Assembly (NCBI GenBank): GCA_016926625.1
Contig: JAFGOE010000075.1
Coordinates: 31,566 to 95,565 of the forward strand
From: Candidatus Zhuqueibacterota bacterium
GTDB lineage: Bacteria > Zhuqueibacterota > Zhuqueibacteria > Thermofontimicrobiales > Thiofontviventaceae
Direction: 5' to 3'
DNA length: 64,000 bases
Below the pieces are notes generated by a model, which did no database searches, was not told where the DNA came from, and saw nothing but the letters and a program-made list of their open reading frames with translations. Shown here piece after piece: positions 27,749 through 37,186 of this stretch. The stretch's first letter is position 1; each line of letters begins with the position of its first letter. A program made the translations under genes and the position numbers.

Positions 27749-28546
27749 TTACAGCATACGGTGCGATGCGTCGGCCGGATAAACAAGCATATACCAGGTC
27801 GGATTGACGAATCGATTGAAAAGGGTATCACCATCACTTACCCATTTTCGCAGGGCTCTATCGAATCGTATCATCTTAAGGAAGCGTACCATGGTTAAAT
27901 GCAGCGGATTACACACGATCGATCGAGGATTGTTGAACAAACGATCCACCGCCCGCCGAGTGACAAACTGATGCTTCAGGGCGAGTTGTCCCAGCAGCTC
28001 TTTCAGTTTAAAATAACTGAGCAGCGCTGCCCAATCTGTTTTACGATCCCTGTCTATCTTTAAAATCCGTGGAACGATCATTTTAATCCATCTCCGGGAA
28101 AGGATCGAAACACACGGCAGGTTCCAATGGGGATCAGCGATTAAATTGAGTGGTGAAAGTCGGTTTGGAGTGCACAGGTAAATCGTTCCGTTCGATTTCA
28201 GTACACGCTTCGCCTCGGCCAGCATCAGGGCAGGATCGATGACATGTTCAATAACGTCCTGCATGATGATGAAGTCGAAAATTTGATCCCTAAACCCGAG
28301 GGCCTGCCCATTCATGATGCAAAAACCTGTATCCGCTGAACCGCCTGCCAATTTATTCGCCATATCGACCGCATACATATGAGCACCAATGGCTGCCAGG
28401 AGGGAGGCCGTGCCCCCCTCGCCGCAACCGATATCGAGAATATATTTCCCTTTGATGGCATCGATTGAAGTTAATATATCGGCGATGAAACGCCCTCGTT
28501 GATCCTTAAATGCCGCATAGTTAATCCAGGTCTTCGATGATTTCAT
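27749..28546 (-). CDS. Class I SAM-dependent methyltransferase
   Basis: I choose the ATG at 28546; a GTG three codons before it is possible, and neither has a clear ribosome-binding site. The 265-residue product has the SAM-binding glycine motif ILDIGCGEGG (about residues 35-44), YAVDMA for the acidic strand-2 residue, and DFIIMQDVIEHV, the motif before the VLKSNGTIYLCTPN strand. These identify a UbiE/BioC-like fold. It is the first gene of the glycan cluster and may methylate a sugar or lipid carrier. A 144-base gap separates it from the radical SAM gene. Confidence 0.86.
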   Translation of the reverse strand: MKSSKTWINYAAFKDQRGRFIADILTSIDAIKGKYILDIGCGEGGTASLLAAIGAHMYAVDMANKLAGGSADTGFCIMNGQALGFRDQIFDFIIMQDVIEHVIDPALMLAEAKRVLKSNGTIYLCTPNRLSPLNLIADPHWNLPCVSILSRRWIKMIVPRILKIDRDRKTDWAALLSYFKLKELLGQLALKHQFVTRRAVDRLFNNPRSIVCNPLHLTMVRFLKMIRFDRALRKWVSDGDTLFNRFVNPTWYMLVYPADASHRML

Positions 28547-28651
28547 TGCGAACACAGTGTAAGGTTGATATGAGAAGCGCCCACGATTTTAATGTCATTT
28601 TAGATGTTCGAATGCTGCGTCTTATATCCCCTGTGATCTGATTCCTCCTGA

Positions 28652-31600
28652 CTATTGATTAAACCAAACCTTGATGGTTTTAATTTTATAAGGCTCGAAA
28701 GTCAGCCGTATTTGATTTTTTTCAAAGGCTAATTCGTCGATCTCCTCCTCGAGTAAGTTTGACACGACGGCTTTTTGAACGTTCTCAGGAAGTGTGATGG
28801 TGGCTACGGTTTCGCGGCCGTAGGCTTCATACAATCTTAAAATGAGCGTCGTCTGCTGAACCGTCGACTCATCCTTAAACGTCTGTTCAGGTTCTCCGGC
28901 CTTTATCGTATTCAAAACGATGTTCGGTTTATCCACTGCGAAAAACGATTTGGTCTTCGTCCATTTCCCCTGATGTGACGAAGTCGCTTTAGCCATTAGC
29001 GGGTAGTTGTATTCGAATGCATGCTGCATCGTTCTGCCGCATTTCCAGCATTTCGAGTGAGGATAGAGTGAATATTCAAGGTGATGTTCTCCCATATCGG
29101 CCATGGGATCCGGCCATTTCGGAGACCGCAGCAGACTGAGACGCATTACGGAATCGTGAATATCGCCACCGTATTTCGCCCTGTTGAGAAGGCTGACACC
29201 AAGGTCGTGTTCCGGATTGGTCAGGTCGGACCATTTTTGCTGACTGACTTCAAAGCGCGCTTTTTCCCAGTCGTTGTTCATGGTGGTGGGGCGCTTAATG
29301 CTGCCAAAGGGTATCTCGTAGGTAGCAAGACTATCGCTTACCGCGACATTGAAAGCTACTTTCAGCATCACATGATCCTCCCACCAGTCGGCGTGAGTAA
29401 CGAAATCGATCCGATCTATACCATCATAGAGAATGATATCCTGTTTGAAATAACTATTCGGATTATTGGGTGTGGGGTACGATTTAATCACGCCCGGTTT
29501 AAGGAAGTCATGTTCTACCCGAACCACACTGCGCACCGGACCGGATTCAACGATCTGGATACCGCGGAACGTGGACGGAAATCTTTCACCAAGTCCTATA
29601 TTCCACGCGTCCCAGGCCGATGGCCTGTCGTCAAAAAGCTTTAATTCATTGCCTGCACCGGCCAGAATCTCCGTTTTATTACGAATGTCGTAAATAGAAC
29701 GTATCCATCCGGATGACGGATCGATCGCTATCTTGAAAAATTGGTTCTCGATTTCCGTCGCAGTCGTTTTTAGCGTTGACTCATATCGTGTTTTAGCAGA
29801 GGGACGCAGTTCATAGACCTCGTAACCCATAGAGGGTACGTCTTTAGCCATGAACAGGATCACATCATGATAACGGTGTGAGGTAACGGTTTGTGATGTA
29901 ACTTCATTACCCTGCGAGTCGAAGACGAGAAAATTCTGAGCGGTGCCTTTATCGATTTTTAATTCTACGATATCAGTTCTTGTCCAGGGCAGCGTGTTGT
30001 AAACGACCACCGGGGTGGCATTCGCCGACTTCGATCGGGTATCGATATTTTTGATGATGTAATCGAACGCACGTTCGCTTTCTTCATCCGCAATATGGAA
30101 GACCTCCTCATACTGTCTGTCCGCATCTTTATAGACGGGGTAAATACTGGAGCCGGGAAGTACGTCGTGAAATTGATTGAACAGGATGTGCTGCCAGCCG
30201 TCGAGAAAATTTTGATACGGATAAGGATAACCGTAAATGCTGGCGATGGACGACAGTTGCTCGGCGTTGTTAAACTTGACCTCAGACAGGCGGTTATGAT
30301 ATTTAGTGTCCGATTGAGTCGTGTAGGTCCCACGATGATATTCCAGATATAATTCATCCTGCCAGACCGGTAATTGCGACAGATCGTATTCTGCAAGCCA
30401 GTCGAGATAAGCCGTCGCCGTACCGTATTCCAACTGCGGGTAGATATCGATTTCCCTCAGGTAATTGACCTGATCCAGCATCTCCGGTGTAGGCCCTCCA
30501 CCATGGTCGCCGACTCCGTACAAGAGTAACATTTTTTTAAAGCCGGTGTTGGCCTCAAATTGTCTCATCCAGTCCGAATAACCGTAAGGATTTTTCATGT
30601 CGTTCACATAGTTGTACGGGAAATAGGTAAGTATCCTGGAACTGTCGGGCCCCTGCCACCAGAACAGACGGTACGGGAACATGTTCGTGTCGTTCCAACC
30701 GATTTTTTGGGTGATAAACGCCTTGATCCCTGCATCGGAATAGATCTGCGGCATGTTCCAATTATAGCCGAATGAATCCGGATTCCAGCCTATTTTAATA
30801 TCGACGCCGAATTTTTCATAAAAATAACGTTTGCCGTACAATAGTTGACGCACCCACGATTCTCCGGAAATTAGATTACAGTCCGGTTCGACCCACATAC
30901 CGCCTACCAATTCGAAACGACCATCTTTAACTCTTTGATGAATCCGCTCGTTCAGCTCGGGAAACATGGTTTCAATCCACCAGAAGAGATGCGCCTGACT
31001 TTGAGTATAGGTGAAATCGGGACGTGCGTCCATCATGTTGAGCACTGATTCGAACGTATTTTTCGCGATGTTGATCGTTTCCAGATAGCGCCACAACCAG
31101 GCGCAATCGATGTGTGCGTTGGAATCGAGAACCAGCGTAAATTCTTTCGCATAATCGGCAACGGGCTGATATATTTTTCTTGCTCTGTCAAGTGAAGCCT
31201 CAAAGATTTCGACATCATTTCTATGCAACGCATCGAGGCGAACCTCGCGTGCGGCCTTATCCAGAACGTCCCGCAACGCGATGCGTTTCTCTCTGGGGGT
31301 TTTGCTCAGATCGATGCCATCGTCCCGTTTGGTGCTGCCCACCTGGAGGTAGGTGTCATCGCTGAGCAGTTTCTTCCCGACACGCAGGCTGAGCGTGAAA
31401 TTTTCAATTTCTTCTCGATACGGCTGAACCGCATCCCAATTGAGCGACGCATTGATGAGCCGTAAGGGACCGCCGGTATTGAAAGCCTTGATCACGACGG
31501 TGTAATCAGCACCCGGAACGGCGTTTTCGGTCAATAAAAATTCACCTGTCCAGTTGAAAGTCCCTTTTTTCTCTCCATTGATCCAGCAGGTGCCGCCATC

Positions 31601-31918
31601 ATCCACCGTGAGTTGAAGCGTTATTTTACCCCCTCGCTTCAGTCGACGGCCTAATATCGATTGGGGAAGGGTTACGATCTTTCTGAACCATGCGGAGTCG
31701 GCCTGACTGCGTTCGCCCAGGCTCATGTCGCTCCAATCTCTGTCATTGAAGTCGTTTCGATACGCTTCCTGGTTCATGATTTCACTATATTTCCATGTAT
31801 CGAAATTCGTGTTGATCGCTTCGTGCAACTCATTTACGACTTGATCTATTACATCCTGAGATTGAGCTGCTGTGAAAGACACGAACAGCATCATCAAAAT
31901 GAAAGCCCATCGTTTCAT
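28652..31918 (-). CDS. Secreted alpha-mannosidase, glycoside hydrolase family 38
   Basis: AAAGGAAA precedes the ATG. The 1088-residue protein has a signal peptide (LMMLFVSFTAAQS). A beta-rich domain at about 50-165 may bind carbohydrate. The GH38 catalytic region follows: zinc ligands His269 and Asp271 in NAHIDCAW, nucleophile Asp381 in WNPDSFGY, and the later His in GDHGGGPT. The rest is the usual large C-terminal beta domain. GH38 removes alpha-linked mannose with retention, using zinc. It works outside the cytoplasm and faces mannose-rich glycans. The following gene encodes a double esterase domain, consistent with attack on decorated glycans. Confidence 0.93.
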   Translation of the reverse strand: MKRWAFILMMLFVSFTAAQSQDVIDQVVNELHEAINTNFDTWKYSEIMNQEAYRNDFNDRDWSDMSLGERSQADSAWFRKIVTLPQSILGRRLKRGGKITLQLTVDDGGTCWINGEKKGTFNWTGEFLLTENAVPGADYTVVIKAFNTGGPLRLINASLNWDAVQPYREEIENFTLSLRVGKKLLSDDTYLQVGSTKRDDGIDLSKTPREKRIALRDVLDKAAREVRLDALHRNDVEIFEASLDRARKIYQPVADYAKEFTLVLDSNAHIDCAWLWRYLETINIAKNTFESVLNMMDARPDFTYTQSQAHLFWWIETMFPELNERIHQRVKDGRFELVGGMWVEPDCNLISGESWVRQLLYGKRYFYEKFGVDIKIGWNPDSFGYNWNMPQIYSDAGIKAFITQKIGWNDTNMFPYRLFWWQGPDSSRILTYFPYNYVNDMKNPYGYSDWMRQFEANTGFKKMLLLYGVGDHGGGPTPEMLDQVNYLREIDIYPQLEYGTATAYLDWLAEYDLSQLPVWQDELYLEYHRGTYTTQSDTKYHNRLSEVKFNNAEQLSSIASIYGYPYPYQNFLDGWQHILFNQFHDVLPGSSIYPVYKDADRQYEEVFHIADEESERAFDYIIKNIDTRSKSANATPVVVYNTLPWTRTDIVELKIDKGTAQNFLVFDSQGNEVTSQTVTSHRYHDVILFMAKDVPSMGYEVYELRPSAKTRYESTLKTTATEIENQFFKIAIDPSSGWIRSIYDIRNKTEILAGAGNELKLFDDRPSAWDAWNIGLGERFPSTFRGIQIVESGPVRSVVRVEHDFLKPGVIKSYPTPNNPNSYFKQDIILYDGIDRIDFVTHADWWEDHVMLKVAFNVAVSDSLATYEIPFGSIKRPTTMNNDWEKARFEVSQQKWSDLTNPEHDLGVSLLNRAKYGGDIHDSVMRLSLLRSPKWPDPMADMGEHHLEYSLYPHSKCWKCGRTMQHAFEYNYPLMAKATSSHQGKWTKTKSFFAVDKPNIVLNTIKAGEPEQTFKDESTVQQTTLILRLYEAYGRETVATITLPENVQKAVVSNLLEEEIDELAFEKNQIRLTFEPYKIKTIKVWFNQ

Positions 31919-31996
31919 CGTCGTTTCCTTTGATTGTATGAAATAATAAATTTAATCTAATCCTCGATGGTCATACGTGTTCCAACCACATGTAAC

Positions 31997-33400
31997 CTAT
32001 GGTTTCCAGGCTTCCAGTTGTTTCAAGGTTTCAATCACCAGAGGCTTCCAACTGGCGTAGCCCTTGTCATTGCAATGCATCCCATCGTAGGTGTACTCGG
32101 AAACGAGCTTATGATTGCTATCGGCTACCGCAGTGAAGAAATCGATGTAGGCTAAATCCTGAGATTCACAGTAGGAACGCAACCACTCGTTTAATGCCCG
32201 AACCTCATCAACAGGATGGCTCCAGACCCAGTCTTTGCCTTCGATGTAATCGTTGACCGGGGAGATGGCTCCTATGGCGACTTTAATCCTGTTCCATCTT
32301 GCCATATCGACCATACGAATTGTGTTGAGCATGGTCTCTTCGGGGGACATGCGATTGTTCTCCCAGAAATCGTTACAGCTACCGTAGAACAGGATGACGA
32401 TTTCCGGCTTCAGGCTCAGAACGTCCTGTCGGAACCGATGCACCATTTGGCGCGTCGTTTCACCGCCTATGCCGCGATTGATGAACGGTATCCCGGGGAA
32501 ATCATCTGCCAGATTCCACAAATCCACCGATGACGATCCGTAGAATACGATCCGTTTTTCATCGATACGCGGAGCGCCGATTTCGTGGTTACATTCTGCG
32601 TAGCGCGACAGGCTGCTTTCATTCTTACGTTGATGCTCTGCGATTAAGCGTTCGATCAATGATTTCGATTGGTCGATGCGTTCGAGTGGCACTCCAAAAG
32701 CAGATAGAATAGTCCGCGCCATCAACCAATTCCCTGCCGCGTTCATGTGCACCCCATCGGTAGTTAAAATGCCACTGTTATTCATGGTAGCGGATTGGTG
32801 CGGGGCGAGTGCTTCATGAAATGCTTTATTGAGATCGATCAACAGACATTTGTTTTTGCGCGCGATCTCTGCGATACGTTTGTTGTAACCGACCAATGTC
32901 ATGTTTTCCTGGCTTTTTAGATTTTCCATGATAACGGTGGTCGTAAATAGAGCGACACGTGTGTTAGCTGATTTAGCACGCCGTACCATATCGTTGAGGT
33001 ATGAGGTGAATTCGTCGAGCGGTACTCCCTGAAGATGATTTAAATCGGGACGCTTTTTGAGATAATCATGCCAGACATCGTTGATACCGACGCTTATTGT
33101 AACCCAGTCGGGTTTGAATTGTAACACGTCTCGCGAAAACCTGGCACTCATATCGCTTGATTTATGGCCGCTGATTCCGGCATTTAGAACAAAGATCCTC
33201 TTTTCGGGGTAGAGAGTAGCCAGCATCTTGCGAATAAGAGAAACATATCCATCAGGAGCTTCGCCCATCTCGGTGATGCTGTTGCCGAGAAAGATGATCT
33301 GCTGTTGATGGTCGATCAGTAGATCACGGCTGAACGATGGATTAAAGTCGATAAAGATAACGTGCAATAACACGATCATACAAGCTACTATTCTTCTCAT
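31997..33400 (-). CDS. Tandem SGNH/GDSL hydrolase (two esterase domains)
   Basis: AAAGGAG lies ahead of the ATG. The 467-residue protein has a signal peptide and two complete SGNH domains. The first (about 30-235) has IIFLGNSITEMG (Ser), NAGISG (Gly), GINDVW (Asn) and DGVHMN (Asp/His). The second (about 275-465) has IVFYGSSSVDLW, NRGIGG, FYGSCNDFW and DGMHCN. Such enzymes remove acyl groups from sugars in glycans. It is transcribed with, or close to, the mannosidase gene. Two catalytic domains in one chain are uncommon but known. Confidence 0.9.
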   Translation of the reverse strand: MRRIVACMIVLLHVIFIDFNPSFSRDLLIDHQQQIIFLGNSITEMGEAPDGYVSLIRKMLATLYPEKRIFVLNAGISGHKSSDMSARFSRDVLQFKPDWVTISVGINDVWHDYLKKRPDLNHLQGVPLDEFTSYLNDMVRRAKSANTRVALFTTTVIMENLKSQENMTLVGYNKRIAEIARKNKCLLIDLNKAFHEALAPHQSATMNNSGILTTDGVHMNAAGNWLMARTILSAFGVPLERIDQSKSLIERLIAEHQRKNESSLSRYAECNHEIGAPRIDEKRIVFYGSSSVDLWNLADDFPGIPFINRGIGGETTRQMVHRFRQDVLSLKPEIVILFYGSCNDFWENNRMSPEETMLNTIRMVDMARWNRIKVAIGAISPVNDYIEGKDWVWSHPVDEVRALNEWLRSYCESQDLAYIDFFTAVADSNHKLVSEYTYDGMHCNDKGYASWKPLVIETLKQLEAWKP

Positions 33401-33505
33401 GCTTTAACTCCTTTAGGTGGTTGGATATCAGGAATGGTCACCATTCTTGCCTCAAGGCCTGGGAACAGATCAAAAGCTACTCGTCTATCCCAACTTAACG
33501 TGAGG

Positions 33506-33715
33506 TTAATTAGTGAAGAAATCAAATATGTTACCCAGCATACTGCTGTGAGCCTTGTAAAATTCAGTATATTTGCATCGTGAGCAGGTAACTGATGTGT
33601 ATTTTTGGGTCTGAATATCGAAAATTTTGCTCAGGAAACCGCCTGTCGCTCGAAACTGACCGATCTCATAATCCTGATTGCCGCATTTAGGACATATAAA
33701 TGGCAATTTGCCCAT
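33506..33715 (-). CDS. Small zinc-ribbon protein (DUF2082 type)
   Basis: The 69-residue protein has GGGAGG 5 bases before its ATG. Two Cys pairs form a ribbon: CPKCGN at about residues 9-14 and CSRCKY near 49-54. The stretch between them includes GGFLSKIFDIQTQKYTSVTC, given here as GGFLSKIFDIQ, as in nucleic-acid-binding zinc-ribbon proteins of this family. Function is unknown. Confidence 0.8.
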   Translation of the reverse strand: MGKLPFICPKCGNQDYEIGQFRATGGFLSKIFDIQTQKYTSVTCSRCKYTEFYKAHSSMLGNIFDFFTN

Positions 33716-34141
33716 TTCGCCTCCCGTTATTTTAAAGATTGATTTAAGCGGCTAATGAGCTCGTCATGGTGTTTTTTAAATGAGGATTAGGCTTCTTATC
33801 ATCGACGTTGTGCCGTTCGGACTTTGCGGAAGAAATATTTCAGATTCCTCTCACGCTAAGCTCCTTAGTCGCTATATCCACTTCGCAGCATCGAAATAGG
33901 CTCGGCGGAGCGAAGCGGAGTGTATAGATGTGAAAGATCGTTTTAAGATTATTAATGTACTTGCTATGACAACAAATGTCAAGTGAAAAATCTTTAAAAC
34001 GATGAAATAATTCAAAGGCTGTATTAAATGTCGGATCTCTTCAGATCATTCAACAGTGTACAGAATCCTATTGAAAATAAAAACTGTAGGTAGCGATATT
34101 CGTATAGCGTTTTAGCGAATGATACTACAACCTCACGATGA
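33716..34141. repeat. Palindrome-rich non-coding gap, probable decayed mobile-element remnants
   Basis: No credible gene is present in these 426 bases. Three structures are visible. At 33937-34003 ATCGTTTTAAGATT and AATCTTTAAAACGAT enclose a second inverted repeat TGACA/TGTCA. At 34017-34032 GGCTGTATTAAATGTC matches 14 of 16 bases of the MITE end at 17945-17960. At 34090-34128 GTAG...ATTCG pairs with CGAAT...CTAC. A GC-rich patch near 33900-33921 was also noted. The gap separates the zinc-ribbon gene from the ECF-like gene, both on the - strand. Confidence 0.5.
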
Positions 34142-34681
34142 TTATGTGTTCCACATATGCGATTTTTTTAGCACCTGAACGAGAAAGAGTGATATGATGC
34201 CTCCGATCAGGGCAGTAACAAATTGCGGTGTGGTCATCATCAGCACGAGATTATCCGGAAATGTTCTGCCGAAAGCAAGAGGAACGATCAATTTTACGGT
34301 GATGAATAGAATAAACGTTTTCACCGCTGCGGCGAGAAGGATGGCGATATATATTTGCGATCGGGTAAACCATCGGACAGGCAAATCGATTGCCTGTCCC
34401 AGAGTAAATATGATGACCAATGATGCGTTTGCCAGGATGATGAAAGGAACCATGAGAGCAAGGGCAGCAGGTAATTGTCCCATCAGCAAGGCGATCAGCG
34501 GTGTGATGATTCCCAGAACAACGCCTGCGAATGTTCCTAAATAGGCGGCTGTAAAGAATAACATCGTGTTAACCAGCGGACCGGTTATCGGTTGTGGCAA
34601 CGCTGCTGCCTGCAACATGAGTGTAAATGCGATCAGTATCGATAAACGTGCAATGAATAACGCTTTTTTGCTTGTTCCCAT
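34142..34681 (-). CDS. ECF-transporter S-component-like membrane protein
   Basis: AGAGGAAA lies before the ATG. The 179-residue product has about five or six hydrophobic helices and an N-terminal motif region (LQAAALPQPITGPLVNTMLF, in part ALPQPITGPLVN) like small substrate-binding S components of energy-coupling factor transporters. S components bind a vitamin or metal in the inner membrane and need an EcfT/EcfA energy module; none is in this window. It lies 12 bases after a TonB-dependent receptor gene on the same strand, so both probably carry the same nutrient across the two membranes. The substrate is unknown. Confidence 0.65.
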   Translation of the reverse strand: MGTSKKALFIARLSILIAFTLMLQAAALPQPITGPLVNTMLFFTAAYLGTFAGVVLGIITPLIALLMGQLPAALALMVPFIILANASLVIIFTLGQAIDLPVRWFTRSQIYIAILLAAAVKTFILFITVKLIVPLAFGRTFPDNLVLMMTTPQFVTALIGGIISLFLVQVLKKSHMWNT

Positions 34682-34693
34682 GGTTTCCTCTTC

Positions 34694-36775
34694 TTAGAAG
34701 TTTGTTTTTAAACCGACTATGATACTCCTGCCTGGTGCATACCACCAGTTAACGGACGATAGGTGGTCGCGGTAAGTTTCATCCAGTGCGTTCCTGATGT
34801 TCAGTGTCAAATAGAGTGGTTGTGTGAAACCAATGATTCGAGACAGATTAAGTCCGCTGCTGACGTGCAACAGATTGTAACCATCCGTCTCTGGTTCGTT
34901 TTCAGCGACCCTGGTTTGTTGATCGACGAATCGGCCGGTGAGTTCGACCCAGTACATTTTGTTCTGCGCTTCATAACGTAGACTCACAGACCCATCCAGA
35001 GGAGGTATCTGTGGTAAAGGTTCATCTGTCTTTGTGTTCTGGCCATGCACGTAGGATGAAGTCAGACTGATCGATAATTCATTGGTAATCTTGTAAAGGG
35101 ATTGAAATTCGAATCCATAAAGCAAGGCCTCTCCGACGTTATCATATCGGAATGTGTCGGCCGCCGCGCTGATCGGATTCATGACGATCAGGTCATCGAT
35201 CTGATTTCGAAACACATTCACTTCACCGGTAAATTTTCCGGCATCCCACTTAATTCCTGTATCCAGGTTAAGACTCGATTCCGAATTCAGCTCAGGATTT
35301 CCGTATAGATAGCCTACCTGTGCCGTCCCCATAAAGTATCGTTCCTGCAGTGTCGGTGCCTTGAATGCCCTGCCGATATTGGCCATCAGGTGGATCGACT
35401 GATGCACGCGATAGAGGGCGCCAAAATTACCAGAGAAATCAGTGTCGCTTTCATCGCGATTCGTGAGTACCAGTGTTCCGCTGGTGGCATCGGCGTGACT
35501 GTTCACCAGGTCGTAACGGGCACCCAGATTGAGGCTTAGTCTTGACGAAGCAGCAAATTCGTCTTCAATAAACAAACCATAACCCAGTCGATCCGACTTT
35601 GGTGTGGGCGGTGTGAGGTCAGCCGGAGGATTCTTGAGGATGATGCCCGCTGCATTGTAAACTTCTGCATCGGCGATTCGACGCGTATCATCATACTCAG
35701 CAAAAGCATCGATGCCGACTGTAACGAAATTGTTCTTCAACAGGGCGAAACTGCTCTGAGCATTCACACCCCAGTTATCGACATCTCGATTCGCATCGAG
35801 TTTCTGCCTGACAAACGCCGCACCTTTGGGCACGTTTTCCATGAATGCACTGAAATTACGAACACCGGTCTGATAATAGGCGCTGATCTTTGCAGAGGAT
35901 AAAATTTGATTGACGGCTTTGTAATTGTAGGAGAGTGAATACAGATCGCGGTAATATTTTACAAATTTTGCATCCCGGGCATATTGACTCGTCGGGACAC
36001 CCACGTCGGTGAATCGATTAAACTGTGTGGACAGGAATAATTCGTGATTGCCTGATGGTGAAAAACCAATTTTACTGTCGATTGTATATCCATTGAATGC
36101 CGTATTGGCAAGCGTTCCTTCGGGAGTGTCGACATCATCAGCACTTCGGTTGGTCAGACCAACGATGAAAGACCATTTACTCAAGCCTCCATGGAGTTTC
36201 AGGGTTTCGGTGTGTTGATTATTAATCGAACTGTATTGTAAACCGATATCCGAATTCAGGCGGAAACGTTCTGATTCAAAATTTGGTTTTTGGGTGATAT
36301 AGTTGACGACACCGGCAATCGCCTCGGAGCCATACATGACCGAAGCGGGACCGCGAATTATTTCGACGCGTTCGATCTGATCGACATCGATCATCGGAGC
36401 GTGATTTCCATATCCTCGCAAGACCTCCAGCCTCATGCCATCGACCAGAGTCAGTACCTGTGGACCCACTAACCCACGAATGACTAATTTCTGACTCCAG
36501 GGACCTACTTCGACTTTAGAAACCCCTGGCTCCAGTTCCACGAGGTCGTTTATATTGGTGTATCCTTTTTGCCAGATCTCATGTCGATCGATCACCTGAA
36601 CGGGTATATTGGTGTCGATCAGGTTCTTCTCGTATCGATTTGCCGTCACCTGAATCTTCGGCATGTAGAAATAGATGCTGTCGATCTCTGCCTGGGTCAC
36701 CTGAGCGAACGAGGTGGTGATCTGAGCTGCGATGAATCCCGTGAATAGCAGGATGGATAATTTAAGTTGTTTCAT
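34694..36775 (-). CDS. TonB-dependent outer-membrane receptor
   Basis: AAAGGAGAGG lies upstream of the ATG. The 693-residue protein has a signal peptide and a plug domain. QVTANRYEKN (about residue 45), INDLVELEPGV, RGLVGPQVLTLVDGMR (in part VLTLVDGMR) and IEIIRGPASVMYGSEAIAG-like text (VEIIRGPASVMYG) are classic plug motifs. The rest is barrel strand and ends in Phe (GLKTNF), as required for insertion. The size and the short periplasmic segment resemble BtuB/CirA-type receptors. No cobalamin riboswitch or other leader was found in the short gap before it. The ligand is unknown. Confidence 0.9.
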   Translation of the reverse strand: MKQLKLSILLFTGFIAAQITTSFAQVTQAEIDSIYFYMPKIQVTANRYEKNLIDTNIPVQVIDRHEIWQKGYTNINDLVELEPGVSKVEVGPWSQKLVIRGLVGPQVLTLVDGMRLEVLRGYGNHAPMIDVDQIERVEIIRGPASVMYGSEAIAGVVNYITQKPNFESERFRLNSDIGLQYSSINNQHTETLKLHGGLSKWSFIVGLTNRSADDVDTPEGTLANTAFNGYTIDSKIGFSPSGNHELFLSTQFNRFTDVGVPTSQYARDAKFVKYYRDLYSLSYNYKAVNQILSSAKISAYYQTGVRNFSAFMENVPKGAAFVRQKLDANRDVDNWGVNAQSSFALLKNNFVTVGIDAFAEYDDTRRIADAEVYNAAGIILKNPPADLTPPTPKSDRLGYGLFIEDEFAASSRLSLNLGARYDLVNSHADATSGTLVLTNRDESDTDFSGNFGALYRVHQSIHLMANIGRAFKAPTLQERYFMGTAQVGYLYGNPELNSESSLNLDTGIKWDAGKFTGEVNVFRNQIDDLIVMNPISAAADTFRYDNVGEALLYGFEFQSLYKITNELSISLTSSYVHGQNTKTDEPLPQIPPLDGSVSLRYEAQNKMYWVELTGRFVDQQTRVAENEPETDGYNLLHVSSGLNLSRIIGFTQPLYLTLNIRNALDETYRDHLSSVNWWYAPGRSIIVGLKTNF

Positions 36776-36851
36776 AGCGTTGAACCTCTCCTTTCAAGGA
36801 ATCTAGAGTTAAGATAATTTCATCGATAGTACGCATGATGGAACTGAGATA

Positions 36852-37130
36852 TCAATCATGCTCCTGGATAACCTTTGCCAGACCGGTCTTGATCGTCACA
36901 TGAGGTATCTGTCCTATGCGTCCGGTCATCGCACCGATTTCGTCATTATTACCATCGATGATTAATGAAATGATTGAGAGGTTTCGCTCCCTATAAGGTA
37001 GGCCCAGTCTTCCAACGATAATGGAAGAATATTCATGAAGAATCGCGTTCAGCTTTACGTAAGCATCCTCGGGTTCGTACACGATGATGCCCACAAAGCC
37101 TATTCGTCTTTGATTGGTCTGATCAGTCAT
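36852..37130 (-). CDS. TM1266-like iron-only hydrogenase system regulator
   Basis: The ATG at 37130 has GGAGG 5 bases upstream; an earlier in-frame ATG lacks one. The 92-residue protein is a small ACT/ferredoxin-fold domain. It has RIGFVGIIVYEP at the start and HEYSSIIVGRLGLPYRERNLSIISLI, read here as IIVGRLGLPY and NLSIISLIIDG. This layout matches the family often encoded with [FeFe]-hydrogenases and first described as TM1266. Its role is presumed to be ligand-dependent control; the ligand is not known to me. It is the last gene of the hydrogenase cluster on this strand. Confidence 0.82.
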   Translation of the reverse strand: MTDQTNQRRIGFVGIIVYEPEDAYVKLNAILHEYSSIIVGRLGLPYRERNLSIISLIIDGNNDEIGAMTGRIGQIPHVTIKTGLAKVIQEHD

Positions 37131-37186
37131 TACTACCTCCTGAATGTCAGGGAGCAATCCCCTTCATATTAGAGTTAATTAATTTG

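Noticed and set aside
33881..33930. GC-rich patch resembling a REP or tRNA fragment
   Set aside because: The short repeats are imperfect and no cloverleaf or clear stem could be drawn.
36776..36851. Cobalamin riboswitch in front of the TonB receptor
   Set aside because: Only 76 bases are available and no B12-box-like sequence or long leader is present.
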